Position numbers and translations under genes: made by a program. From Apopatocola sp963618015 (GTDB lineage: Bacteria > Bacillota > Clostridia > Oscillospirales > Oscillospiraceae): a stretch of DNA of 24,570 bases. The notes under the pieces were generated by a model. It did not search any database. It saw only the letters and a list, made by a program, of their open reading frames with translations, and was not told the DNA's origin. Below, piece by piece: positions 1-5,959 of the stretch; position 1 is the stretch's first letter; each line of letters opens with the position of its first letter. The DNA is taken from NCBI GenBank assembly GCA_963618015.1, contig CAVEQS010000040.1:1-24570 (forward strand). Reading direction: 5' to 3'.

Positions 1-1
1 A

Positions 2-38
2 AAAGTAGACACCCCACACTTTTGTGAGTGTCTACTTT
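2..38 (+). terminator. Hairpin terminator at the left edge
   Basis: An 11-bp perfect stem (2-12 with 28-38, AAAGTAGACAC against GTGTCTACTTT) encloses a smaller CAC/GTG stem. It is followed on the plus strand by a T-rich stretch. It probably ends a gene lying to the left of the window and may work in both directions. Because it sits at the cut edge, an insertion-sequence end cannot be excluded. Confidence 0.55.
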
Positions 39-109
39 CATTTTACTGGTGCAGCGAAGAATGCTTCGCACAGCGTTTTTCTCTCCCTGCGGGCAAGACG
101 GGAACGGCA

Positions 110-137
110 TTGCAATTTTGCCAAAGGCAGCTATAAT
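110..137 (+). promoter_or_regulatory. Sigma-A promoter of the DUF2087/phosphotransferase unit
   Basis: A -35 box TTGCAA (110-115) and a -10 box TATAAT (132-137) are separated by 16 nt. The predicted start of transcription is about 30 nt upstream of the first gene. The -35 hexamer TTGCAA recurs at two other promoters in this window. Confidence 0.7.
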
Positions 138-173
138 ATAAGAAAATGAGGGATTTAAGGAGAGAAGGCAAAA

Positions 174-482
174 ATGGAACAGGAATTGGCAAGCTTGAAA
201 CCGTTTCTCGACACGGACGGGCGGCTGACTGCACTCCCGGCCAAGCACAAAAAGAAGCTCGAAGCGCTCTGGTATCTGGCGGAAAAGGTGGAAGCCGGGC
301 GGCAGTATACGGAATCGGAGATCAATGACGTATTGGATGCATGGACGCTTTTTCACGACAGCGCAACACTCCGGCGCGAGCTTTTTAATAAACGTCTCCT
401 GAACCGAACGCCAGACGGCAGCCGCTACTGGAAAGCGGAGGACATCCCGCCGCTCCGGGAGTTTGTGGAAGACCATGTTTGA
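174..482 (+). CDS. DUF2087 domain protein
   Basis: A 102-residue protein that is almost entirely one DUF2087 domain. The segment from about residue 22 to 92 carries the family pattern: PAKHKKKLEALWYLAEK, then a YTESEINDVL helix, a TLRRELFNKRLLNRT helix and a DGSRYWK strand. The domain is small and probably winged-helix-like, and is often joined to DNA-binding regulators. Here it stands alone, so binding of DNA or another ligand is inference. The ATG follows purine-rich AAGGAGAGAAGG. Its last 8 nt overlap the start of the phosphotransferase gene, so the two are probably translationally coupled. The biochemical role is unknown. Confidence 0.85.
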   Translation: MEQELASLKPFLDTDGRLTALPAKHKKKLEALWYLAEKVEAGRQYTESEINDVLDAWTLFHDSATLRRELFNKRLLNRTPDGSRYWKAEDIPPLREFVEDHV

Positions 483-1425
483 AGCGCTGCTGCAAAACGA
501 ATACGGGCTGCATCTCCGCCAAGCACAGCACGCATCCACGGGCGCGGGCTCGGATACGTGGTTTTTGCGCTGCGAGGAAGGGGATTATGTGCTGAAATTC
601 CCGGCGCGCAGCGCGATCAACCACCCGGAGACCGAGCCGGAATTGTGCGCCTTTCTGCGCTTGCACGGCATTCCTGCCTGCGAGTTTTTAAAAAACAGCG
701 CCGGGGCGTATATTTCGCGGGACGACGCCGGGCGTATGTTCACCGTGCAGCGCCGTTTTCCGGGCAAAACGCCGGAGTGGAACAGCGCGCCGGAAGCGCT
801 GCTGTTGGAATCGGCGGAACTGCTGGGGAAGATCCATGGCGTTCTGCGCGCTTACCCCCAACTCCCGGAGGGGATCGGGACGGCTTTTTTCGCCAGCATG
901 ACGCCGCGGCGGGCGGCGAAATCTTACCGGCGCTCGCTGGAGATCGCAAACCGCCTTGGCGACAGTGAGAGCGCCGCGGAGCTCGAATGGCGCATTGGTT
1001 TGATGGGGCGATTCCCGGCGTGGACGTTCGATTTGAACCGGCTGACGCGCTGCAACACCCACGGCGATTATTTTATCAGCCAGTTCCTCTGCGAGGATGA
1101 CCATGTGACCGCCGTGATCGACTGGACGACAGCCTGCGTGCATCCCGCGATCTGGGAGATCACGCGCTCGTTTATTTACGGCGCGCCGTGCTGTGCGGAA
1201 GGGAAGATCGACGAAGCGCTCTTTTCGCATTATATTGACGCTTACTGCCGCTATGGAACACTGAATGAATATGACCGCGAAAATATGCAGCGGCTGTATC
1301 TTTATCAGATCGCCGTCTGCGATTACTACGGGCAGTATTACGCCTCCGATGCGGAGAACCGGGATATCTATTTGCAGCAGGCGCGGCTCGCAACAAAGCT
1401 GCTGCAAAACACACCGATCGACTGA
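475..1425 (+). CDS. APH-family phosphotransferase (small-molecule kinase)
   Basis: A 316-residue protein with the aminoglycoside phosphotransferase/choline kinase-like fold. The N-lobe strand with a candidate ATP-binding lysine is DYVLKFPA near residue 40. The catalytic loop is NTHGDYFISQF and the metal-binding motif is AVIDWTTA. In the catalytic loop the usual Asn of HGDxxxxN is Gln, a variant I recall from clostridial relatives. No signal peptide is visible, so it should be cytosolic. The substrate cannot be read from sequence; sugars, amino alcohols or antibiotics are all possible, and a resistance role should not be assumed. I chose the ATG at 475, which matches domain length, over an in-frame TTG at 463. 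It overlaps the DUF2087 gene by 8 nt. Confidence 0.8.
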   Translation: MFEALLQNEYGLHLRQAQHASTGAGSDTWFLRCEEGDYVLKFPARSAINHPETEPELCAFLRLHGIPACEFLKNSAGAYISRDDAGRMFTVQRRFPGKTPEWNSAPEALLLESAELLGKIHGVLRAYPQLPEGIGTAFFASMTPRRAAKSYRRSLEIANRLGDSESAAELEWRIGLMGRFPAWTFDLNRLTRCNTHGDYFISQFLCEDDHVTAVIDWTTACVHPAIWEITRSFIYGAPCCAEGKIDEALFSHYIDAYCRYGTLNEYDRENMQRLYLYQIAVCDYYGQYYASDAENRDIYLQQARLATKLLQNTPID

Positions 1426-1436
1426 ATATATGGACG

Positions 1437-1473
1437 CGAAAACCCCGGCACATCAAGCGTGCCGGGGTTTTCG
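1437..1473. terminator. Bidirectional terminator between convergent units
   Basis: A 15-bp stem (1437-1451 with 1459-1473) has a 7-nt loop and a GC-rich core flanked by AAAA/TTTT. It sits 11 nt after the phosphotransferase stop and 34 nt beyond the stop of the convergent 32-codon gene, so it can end both transcripts. Confidence 0.85.
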
Positions 1474-1506
1474 TCTCTCACCGGGAGACCCGGGAGTTTT
1501 GTTCTT

Positions 1507-1605
1507 TTACATGAACAGCGGGGCAAACAGCGCGATCAGGGCAACGATCGTTGCGCACTGGATGGCGGTGATGGCGTTGGACATGTACTTGGGAACGGTA
1601 TTCAT
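1507..1605 (-). CDS. 32-residue hydrophobic membrane protein (small ORF)
   Basis: This short gene encodes 32 residues. It begins MNTVPKYMSNAITAIQ, continues as one hydrophobic helix (about residues 17-31) and ends PLFM. No catalytic motif is possible at this size, so a single-pass membrane protein is the natural reading. Evidence that it is real: GGAGG lies 8 nt before the ATG, a near-consensus sigma-A promoter lies at 1646-1674, and a strong terminator follows at 1437-1473, so it forms a complete transcription unit. Its leader closely resembles that of the ABC-transporter binding-protein gene starting at 5714, suggesting shared regulation. I do not recognise the family. A role as a small accessory or regulatory subunit of that transporter is inference. 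Confidence 0.7.
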   Translation of the reverse strand: MNTVPKYMSNAITAIQCATIVALIALFAPLFM

Positions 1606-1618
1606 TGTTTCTTCCTCC

Positions 1619-1634
1619 AAATGAATTATTATTT
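1619..1634 (-). repeat. Leader element shared with the transporter operon (copy 1)
   Basis: The plus-strand sequence AAATGAATTATTATTT lies between the promoter and the ribosome binding site of the 32-codon gene. It matches the element at 5735-5750 at 15 of 16 positions and in the same relative place. It may be an operator or an RNA leader element; which one is inference. Confidence 0.55.
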
Positions 1635-1645
1635 AGTATAGCTGG

Positions 1646-1674
1646 ATATTAACACTTGTCATTCATAAAGTCAA
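1646..1674 (-). promoter_or_regulatory. Sigma-A promoter of the small membrane protein gene
   Basis: Read on the minus strand: -35 box TTGACT (1669-1674), 17-nt spacer, -10 box TAATAT (1646-1651). The same two hexamers and the same spacing occur at the transporter operon promoter (5763-5791). The spacer contains TGAATGA, which is also present in the other promoter's spacer. Confidence 0.75.
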
Positions 1675-1720
1675 GCCTGCTTGCGAATAAAATTCACTAA
1701 TATTTGAAATTTATGAATGA
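1659..1720. repeat. 11-bp inverted repeat overlapping the promoter
   Basis: TCATTCATAAA (1659-1669) and TTTATGAATGA (1710-1720) are perfect inverted copies separated by 40 nt. The inner copy lies across the promoter spacer and the outer copy lies upstream of the -35 box. This arrangement fits a two-site operator for a dimeric regulator, possibly with DNA looping. The regulator is not identified. Confidence 0.45.
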
Positions 1721-1776
1721 TGAACGGGAATAGCGAGATAAAAATGAATATACTGTGGATTGTGACAATGAATAAA

Positions 1777-1818
1777 AAACAAATGTCCGGCGGGCAGAGA
1801 ACCCGCGGACATTTGTTT
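1777..1818 (-). terminator. Terminator of the ABC transporter/amidohydrolase operon
   Basis: A long stem (1777-1794 with 1802-1818, one unpaired base) built around AAATGTCCG/CGGACATTT. On the minus strand it is followed by GTTTTTTATT. It lies 18 nt past the amidohydrolase stop codon and is a classical intrinsic terminator. Confidence 0.85.
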
Positions 1819-1835
1819 GAAAACGTTTTACTGTG

Positions 1836-3275
1836 TCAGATCGCGACCGGTACGGCGTCCGGCTCGATGGGGCAGACATAACCGGCTTCGGAGCGAACGG
1901 TGTATTCCTCCTGCGCCTTTTGCAGTACCGCGGGATCGTCGATGAGTGCAATGGCGGCACTTGCCAGCGTCTTTCCGGCGCAGAGAATGGCCTTATGCGC
2001 GAGAGAGGTTTTTCCGCAGGAAACGACCTGCCACGAATGCCCGGGCACGCCCGCCGGCCATGCGGCGATGAGCGCCTGCGCTGTCGGCGTCTGCCAGCTC
2101 ACGTCGCCAACGTCCGTGCTCCCGGGGAGAAAACCCTCGCCGGAGTAGGGCGGGAGCAGAAAGTCGTTCATGGGCTTCGTCATATTCTCCGAAAGTGCGC
2201 GGGATTTTTTGGCAATGTTGCTGTCAAACTTTGCGCCGATGCCGGGCGCGCGCGTCTGCGGCGGGAACGTCTGGCAAAGCGCCGAAGCGAAGGCGAGCTC
2301 TTGCTCGGTATATTCCGGCACGCCGGTCTCGGCGAGAGCTGCGTGCAGCAGCGCTTCCAGCGTGAAGTTCGGCAGTGTCTCCGCCGTACCGTCGATGAAC
2401 ACGCGCTCATACGTTGTGCCGGTCATGAGCGCCGCGCCCTCCGCAATGGCGTCCACGCGCTTCTGGAGCTTTACGGAATCGGCGACCTTGTTGGCGCGAA
2501 CCATGTAGAGCACGGAGGCGTTTGCCTGCACAACGTTCGGCGATACGCCGCCGGCGTCGGTGATGGCGTAGTGGATGCGGCAGTCGTCGGTCATGTGCTC
2601 GCGCAGAAACTGCACGCCGATGTTCATGAGCTCTACGGCGTCGAGCGCGCTGCGCCCGTTGTGCGGATCTCCGGCGGCGTGCGCGGCGACGCCTTTGAAC
2701 TTATAGAGCACCTGAATGCACGAATTGTTCGTGCCGGTGGATACCTCGTTCGTATCGGACGGATGCCAGGTGAGCGCGGCGTCGAGCCCATACCAGAGCC
2801 CCTCGCGCGCTATATACGCCTTGGCGGCGCCGCCCTCCTCGCCGGGGCAGCCGAAGAAGATGACGGTGCCGGACTTCCCGCTCGCGGCGAGATATTCCTT
2901 CACCGCCGCGGCGGCGGCGAGCGAACCGGCGCCGAGCATATTGTGCCCGCAGCCGTGGCCGTTTCCGCCGGGGGTGACGCTCTGCGGCACGGCGACGCCG
3001 CTTTCCTGCGAAAGGCCGGAGAGCGCGTCAAATTCGCCGAGAATGCCGATCACCGGATGGCCGGAGCCGTAAGAGCCCGAAAACGCCGTTTCAATGCCGC
3101 AGAGATTCTTCTGCACTGTGAAGCCCAGCTTTTCCAGCGCATCGGTATAAAGCGCCGCGGCTTTGAATTCCTTGAGTGAGAGCTCCGGCTCGTCCCAGAT
3201 CGCGTCGGAGATCGAGGTGAAGAAAGAAGCGTTCTCCTCCACCGTATGCAGCGCGACTTTTTTGATTTCGTTCAT
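1836..3275 (-). CDS. M20-family amidohydrolase, AbgB-like
   Basis: A 479-residue cytosolic metallohydrolase of the M20 peptidase/amidohydrolase family, closest in motif pattern to subunit B of p-aminobenzoyl-glutamate hydrolase. Visible motifs are LGEFDAL, the metal-site segment GCGHNMLGAG, GCPGEEGG (catalytic and metal Glu), ALTWHPSD, and the AbgB-type LPGSTDVGDVSWQTPT followed by PGHSWQ. The central dimerisation domain includes FKGVAAHAAGDPHNGRSALD. It should cleave an amide bond releasing an amino acid; the exact substrate is unknown. I chose the ATG at 3275, one base after the ATPase stop codon; an upstream in-frame extension would lie wholly inside the ATPase gene. It is the last gene of the transporter operon, which suggests it processes the imported compound. 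Confidence 0.88.
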   Translation of the reverse strand: MNEIKKVALHTVEENASFFTSISDAIWDEPELSLKEFKAAALYTDALEKLGFTVQKNLCGIETAFSGSYGSGHPVIGILGEFDALSGLSQESGVAVPQSVTPGGNGHGCGHNMLGAGSLAAAAAVKEYLAASGKSGTVIFFGCPGEEGGAAKAYIAREGLWYGLDAALTWHPSDTNEVSTGTNNSCIQVLYKFKGVAAHAAGDPHNGRSALDAVELMNIGVQFLREHMTDDCRIHYAITDAGGVSPNVVQANASVLYMVRANKVADSVKLQKRVDAIAEGAALMTGTTYERVFIDGTAETLPNFTLEALLHAALAETGVPEYTEQELAFASALCQTFPPQTRAPGIGAKFDSNIAKKSRALSENMTKPMNDFLLPPYSGEGFLPGSTDVGDVSWQTPTAQALIAAWPAGVPGHSWQVVSCGKTSLAHKAILCAGKTLASAAIALIDDPAVLQKAQEEYTVRSEAGYVCPIEPDAVPVAI

Positions 3276-3276
3276 A

Positions 3277-4041
3277 TCACAACACCTTGGAGAGAAAATC
3301 CTGTAAACGGGCGCTTTGCGGGTGCTGGAAGATATCCTCCGGCGTACCCTGCTCCACGATGCGCCCTTCGTCCATGAATACAACGCGGTTGCCCACCTCG
3401 CGGGCAAAGCCCATTTCGTGCGTCACGACGACCATCGTCATGCCGTCGCGGGCGAGCTGCTTCATAACATCCAGCACCTCGCCGACCATTTCGGGGTCGA
3501 GTGCACTCGTCGGCTCGTCAAAGAGCATTACGTCCGGCTCCATGGCGAGCGCGCGCACGATGGCGACGCGCTGCTTTTGTCCGCCGGAGAGCTGCGAGGG
3601 ATAGGCGTCCGCACGGTCGGCGAGACCCACGCGCTCCAAGAGCTCCATGGCTTTTTCCTTTGCCGCTGCCTTATCCGCTTTCTTTACGAGGATGGGGGAG
3701 ATGGTCAGATTTTCGAGCACCGTTTTGTGCGGGAAAAGATTGAAATGCTGGAACACCATGCCCATTTTCCGGCGGTGAAGATCGAGATCGATCTTCTTTC
3801 CCTGCGCGTTTTTCTTCTTTGTAATATCCGTCCCCTCCACGATAACGCTGCCGGAGGTCGGCATTTCAAGAAGGTTGAGCGAGCGCAGGAACGTGGACTT
3901 TCCGCTGCCGGAGGGGCCGATGATGACGATCACATCGCCCTTGCAGATCGTGAGACTCACGCCGTCGAGCGCTTTGACCGTACCGTCACGGAAGTGTTTG
4001 CAGAGGTCTTTGACCTCAATGAGCGTTTCACCGGTCTGCAC
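3277..4041 (-). CDS. Amino-acid ABC transporter ATP-binding protein (GlnQ type)
   Basis: A 254-residue ATPase subunit of a polar amino-acid ABC importer. It has Walker A GPSGSGKST (residues 42-50), Q-loop VFQHFNLF (Gln 98), signature LSGGQKQRV (151-159), Walker B VMLFDEP (171-177), the D-loop SALD and the switch His in VVTHEM (208). The family energises uptake by binding the cytoplasmic face of the permease. A short Lys-rich insertion (about residues 75-92) precedes the usual RRKMGMVFQ strand. The gene overlaps the upstream permease gene by 14 nt, so translation is probably coupled. The substrate cannot be read from this subunit. Confidence 0.93.
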   Translation of the reverse strand: MQTGETLIEVKDLCKHFRDGTVKALDGVSLTICKGDVIVIIGPSGSGKSTFLRSLNLLEMPTSGSVIVEGTDITKKKNAQGKKIDLDLHRRKMGMVFQHFNLFPHKTVLENLTISPILVKKADKAAAKEKAMELLERVGLADRADAYPSQLSGGQKQRVAIVRALAMEPDVMLFDEPTSALDPEMVGEVLDVMKQLARDGMTMVVVTHEMGFAREVGNRVVFMDEGRIVEQGTPEDIFQHPQSARLQDFLSKVL

Positions 4042-4711
4042 GGCTCATCCTCCTTTCAAAGAATCCGAACAGCTTGCTGAGAAGGAATGTCAGAATAAAA
4101 TAAATGACGCCGACGATCACCAGCGGCTCGAGAGGCAGATAGCTCGCGCCGCGCACGATGAGATACTGCGTCATGAGATCGCCGATGAAGAACGTGGACG
4201 CGAGGGAGGTGTCCTTCACGATCATGATGAATTCGTTGCCGAGTGCGGGGAGGATCGTTTTGAGCGCCTGCGGCACGAGAATGTACCAGGTGCGCTGGAA
4301 CGAATTCATGCCGAGACTCATGGCGGCCTCGCTCTGTCCGGCGTCTACCGATTGCAGACCCGAGCGGATGACCTCGGAGACATAGGCAGCGCTGTTGCAG
4401 ATGAGCGCGATGGCGATGCAGAGAAACTTCTGCTTGTTGAGCGCCGGGATGAGCGCGGGCAGGGCAAAATAGAAGAAGTACAGCTGCAAAAGCATCGGTG
4501 TGCCGCGGATGACCTCAATGTAGATCGTGGAAAGCCACCGCAGCGGTGCGATCTTGGAAAGCTTCATTCCCGCGAGCAGGCAGGCGATCACCGCGCCGAA
4601 CGCCACGGTGATCGCGGCGAGCAGCAGCGTATACGATACGCCGGTCACCAGAAACTTCTCCCAGTACTTGGTGAACAGCTTTACGATGTTTTCAAATTTA
4701 ATAAAGCTCAT
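4028..4711 (-). CDS. Amino-acid ABC transporter permease (HisM/GlnP type)
   Basis: A 227-residue integral membrane protein with about five hydrophobic segments. It carries the EAA loop that docks onto the ATPase (EAAMSLGMNSFQRTWYILVP, about residues 133-152, then QALKTILPALGNEF). It contains the family segment VIRGTPMLLQLYFFYFALP in the first half. It probably works as a homodimer, because only one permease gene is present in the operon. It is preceded by a GC-rich hairpin (4731-4759) separating it from the binding-protein gene, and it overlaps the ATPase gene by 14 nt. Confidence 0.92.
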   Translation of the reverse strand: MSFIKFENIVKLFTKYWEKFLVTGVSYTLLLAAITVAFGAVIACLLAGMKLSKIAPLRWLSTIYIEVIRGTPMLLQLYFFYFALPALIPALNKQKFLCIAIALICNSAAYVSEVIRSGLQSVDAGQSEAAMSLGMNSFQRTWYILVPQALKTILPALGNEFIMIVKDTSLASTFFIGDLMTQYLIVRGASYLPLEPLVIVGVIYFILTFLLSKLFGFFERRMSRADR

Positions 4712-4730
4712 TGGACGGATCCTTCCCCTC

Positions 4731-4759
4731 CGCCCGCCGGAGAGAATTCCGGCGGGCGG
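4731..4759 (-). promoter_or_regulatory. Intercistronic hairpin between binding protein and permease
   Basis: A perfect 10-bp all-GC stem (4731-4740 with 4750-4759) with a 9-nt loop, located 14 nt after the binding-protein stop. On the minus strand no T-run follows (next bases AGGGGAAGG), so it is not a standard terminator in the direction of transcription. It likely stabilises the 3' end of the upstream message or causes partial termination, giving more binding protein than permease, as is known for other ABC operons. Confidence 0.6.
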
Positions 4760-4772
4760 TTTGTTATTTCAA

Positions 4773-5714
4773 TCAGTCCTCAACGCTGACTTCGGCAGCG
4801 TTTTCGGATTTGGCAAGCGCGACAGCGTCGTCGTACCACGTGCCGTACAGCCCATCGGCATAGGCCTTGGCGAGAGCTTCGTTCACAACGTTCAGCAGCG
4901 CGGTCTCGCCCTTGGTGATGAGAATGACGTTCGCCTCGTATTCGGCAGCAACTTCAAATTCCCAGGAGCAGATCATGAGATCGGGGTTGGAATCGATGAT
5001 CATTTCGGCATTGCCCTTCGCAACGGCCAGCGCCTCGATGCTGCCGTTCTGCAGTTCCAGCACGCCCACGCCGAGATCGCCGATGGTGACGGGGTTCGCG
5101 TCGGGGATCTGCGAGGTGAGAAGATTCATCTGGAGCGAGGCGTTCTGCGCGCCGACGTCCACACCGGCAAAGTCCTCGACGGAGGTGTACTTGTCCGCGT
5201 CAGTCTTCTTGATGAGGATGACCTGCTCGGTCTCGTTTTCGCCGGCGTAGTAGTAATCGGAGATCTCATAGTTCTCGCCGCGCTCCGCCGTCCAGGAGTA
5301 GCCGGAAATGGACATCGGCACGGAGCCGGTGTAAACGGCGGTCTGGCAGGCATCAAAGCTCATCGGCTCAATAACAAGATCCACGCCGATGTAGTCGGCA
5401 ATGTACTTGGCGAGCGTTACGTCAAAGCCGACGTACTGCTCCTGTCCGTCTTTGGAGGAGTCAACAAACTCCATCGGGGCAAAGTCCGGGGAGAGGGTCA
5501 CGTAGAGAACGCCGTCGGCCTTGATCTGGTCGAGCACGCCCTGCGATTCAGCGGGAGCTTCGGTTTCGGCAGGAGCTTCGGATGCGGAGGTGTCAGCCGC
5601 GGGGGCTGCGGTGGGCTCCGCGGCGGGCGCTGCCGCGCCGCAGGCGCAAAGCGCGAAGAGCATCATTGCGGCAAGAGCGAGGGAAAGTGCTTTAGCGAAT
5701 GTTTTCTTTTTCAT
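4773..5714 (-). CDS. Amino-acid ABC transporter substrate-binding lipoprotein
   Basis: A 313-residue extracellular solute-binding protein of family 3 (SBP_bac_3). The N-terminus is a lipoprotein signal: Lys-rich MKKKTFAK, a hydrophobic stretch and the lipobox LCAC with the lipidated Cys at residue 25. A linker rich in Ala, Pro, Glu and Thr follows (about 27-58). The binding domain begins LDQIKADGVLYVTLSPDFAP and includes YVGFDVTLAKYIADYIGVDL, typical of polar amino-acid binders. The usual Arg-containing ligand motif is not obvious to me, so the ligand may not be a standard amino acid. GGAGG lies 9 nt before the ATG. It is the first gene of the operon. Specificity is unresolved; the linked AbgB-like amidohydrolase suggests an N-acyl or dipeptide-like compound. 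Confidence 0.9.
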   Translation of the reverse strand: MKKKTFAKALSLALAAMMLFALCACGAAAPAAEPTAAPAADTSASEAPAETEAPAESQGVLDQIKADGVLYVTLSPDFAPMEFVDSSKDGQEQYVGFDVTLAKYIADYIGVDLVIEPMSFDACQTAVYTGSVPMSISGYSWTAERGENYEISDYYYAGENETEQVILIKKTDADKYTSVEDFAGVDVGAQNASLQMNLLTSQIPDANPVTIGDLGVGVLELQNGSIEALAVAKGNAEMIIDSNPDLMICSWEFEVAAEYEANVILITKGETALLNVVNEALAKAYADGLYGTWYDDAVALAKSENAAEVSVED

Positions 5715-5734
5715 TGTTGTGTGCCTCCATTGCG

Positions 5735-5750
5735 AAATGAATTTTTATTT
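5735..5750 (-). repeat. Leader element shared with the small membrane protein gene (copy 2)
   Basis: The plus-strand sequence AAATGAATTTTTATTT differs at one position from the element at 1619-1634. In both units it lies between the -10 box and the ribosome binding site, at nearly the same distance from the promoter. This supports shared regulation or a duplicated leader. Confidence 0.55.
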
Positions 5751-5762
5751 AAGATGGTGCGA

Positions 5763-5791
5763 ATATTAGCATATTCATTCACTTGAGTCAA
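5763..5791 (-). promoter_or_regulatory. Sigma-A promoter of the ABC transporter operon
   Basis: Minus-strand -35 TTGACT (5786-5791), 17-nt spacer containing TGAATGA, and -10 TAATAT (5763-5768). The hexamers, the spacing and the TGAATGA box are shared with the promoter at 1646-1674. Confidence 0.75.
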
Positions 5792-5830
5792 TACAAAAAT
5801 GAGAAAAAATTCATAGAATTTTCAATATTA

Positions 5831-5864
5831 TGGATAATAACCACTGATACAAGAATATTATCCA
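5831..5864. repeat. 9-bp inverted repeat upstream of the transporter promoter
   Basis: TGGATAATA (5831-5839) and TATTATCCA (5856-5864) form a perfect inverted repeat with a 16-nt spacer. Its centre is roughly 90 bp upstream of the predicted transcription start, where activator sites are common. It is a candidate regulator site; no regulator is encoded nearby. Confidence 0.4.
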
Positions 5865-5894
5865 AATGCTTTGTGCATATTTGTATGAAACGAG

Positions 5895-5940
5895 TGAAAA
5901 AATATCCGGCAGACTTTCCACGGAAAGTCTGCCGGATATT
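5895..5940 (-). terminator. Terminator of the hom-lysC-asd operon
   Basis: A roughly 19-bp near-perfect stem (5901-5919 with 5922-5940, arms AATATCCGGCAGACTTTCC and its complement) with a tiny loop. On the minus strand it is followed by a run of six T. It lies 20 nt past the asd stop codon. Confidence 0.9.
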
Positions 5941-5959
5941 TGCATATAAATAAAAGCGT

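Noticed and set aside
475..1425. Calling the phosphotransferase an antibiotic-resistance gene.
   Set aside because: The fold covers many substrates and nothing in the sequence or neighbours points to aminoglycosides.
1833..3179. A 448-codon plus-strand open frame opposite the amidohydrolase.
   Set aside because: It has no motifs and composition typical of a shadow frame, and the minus strand encodes a well-conserved enzyme there.
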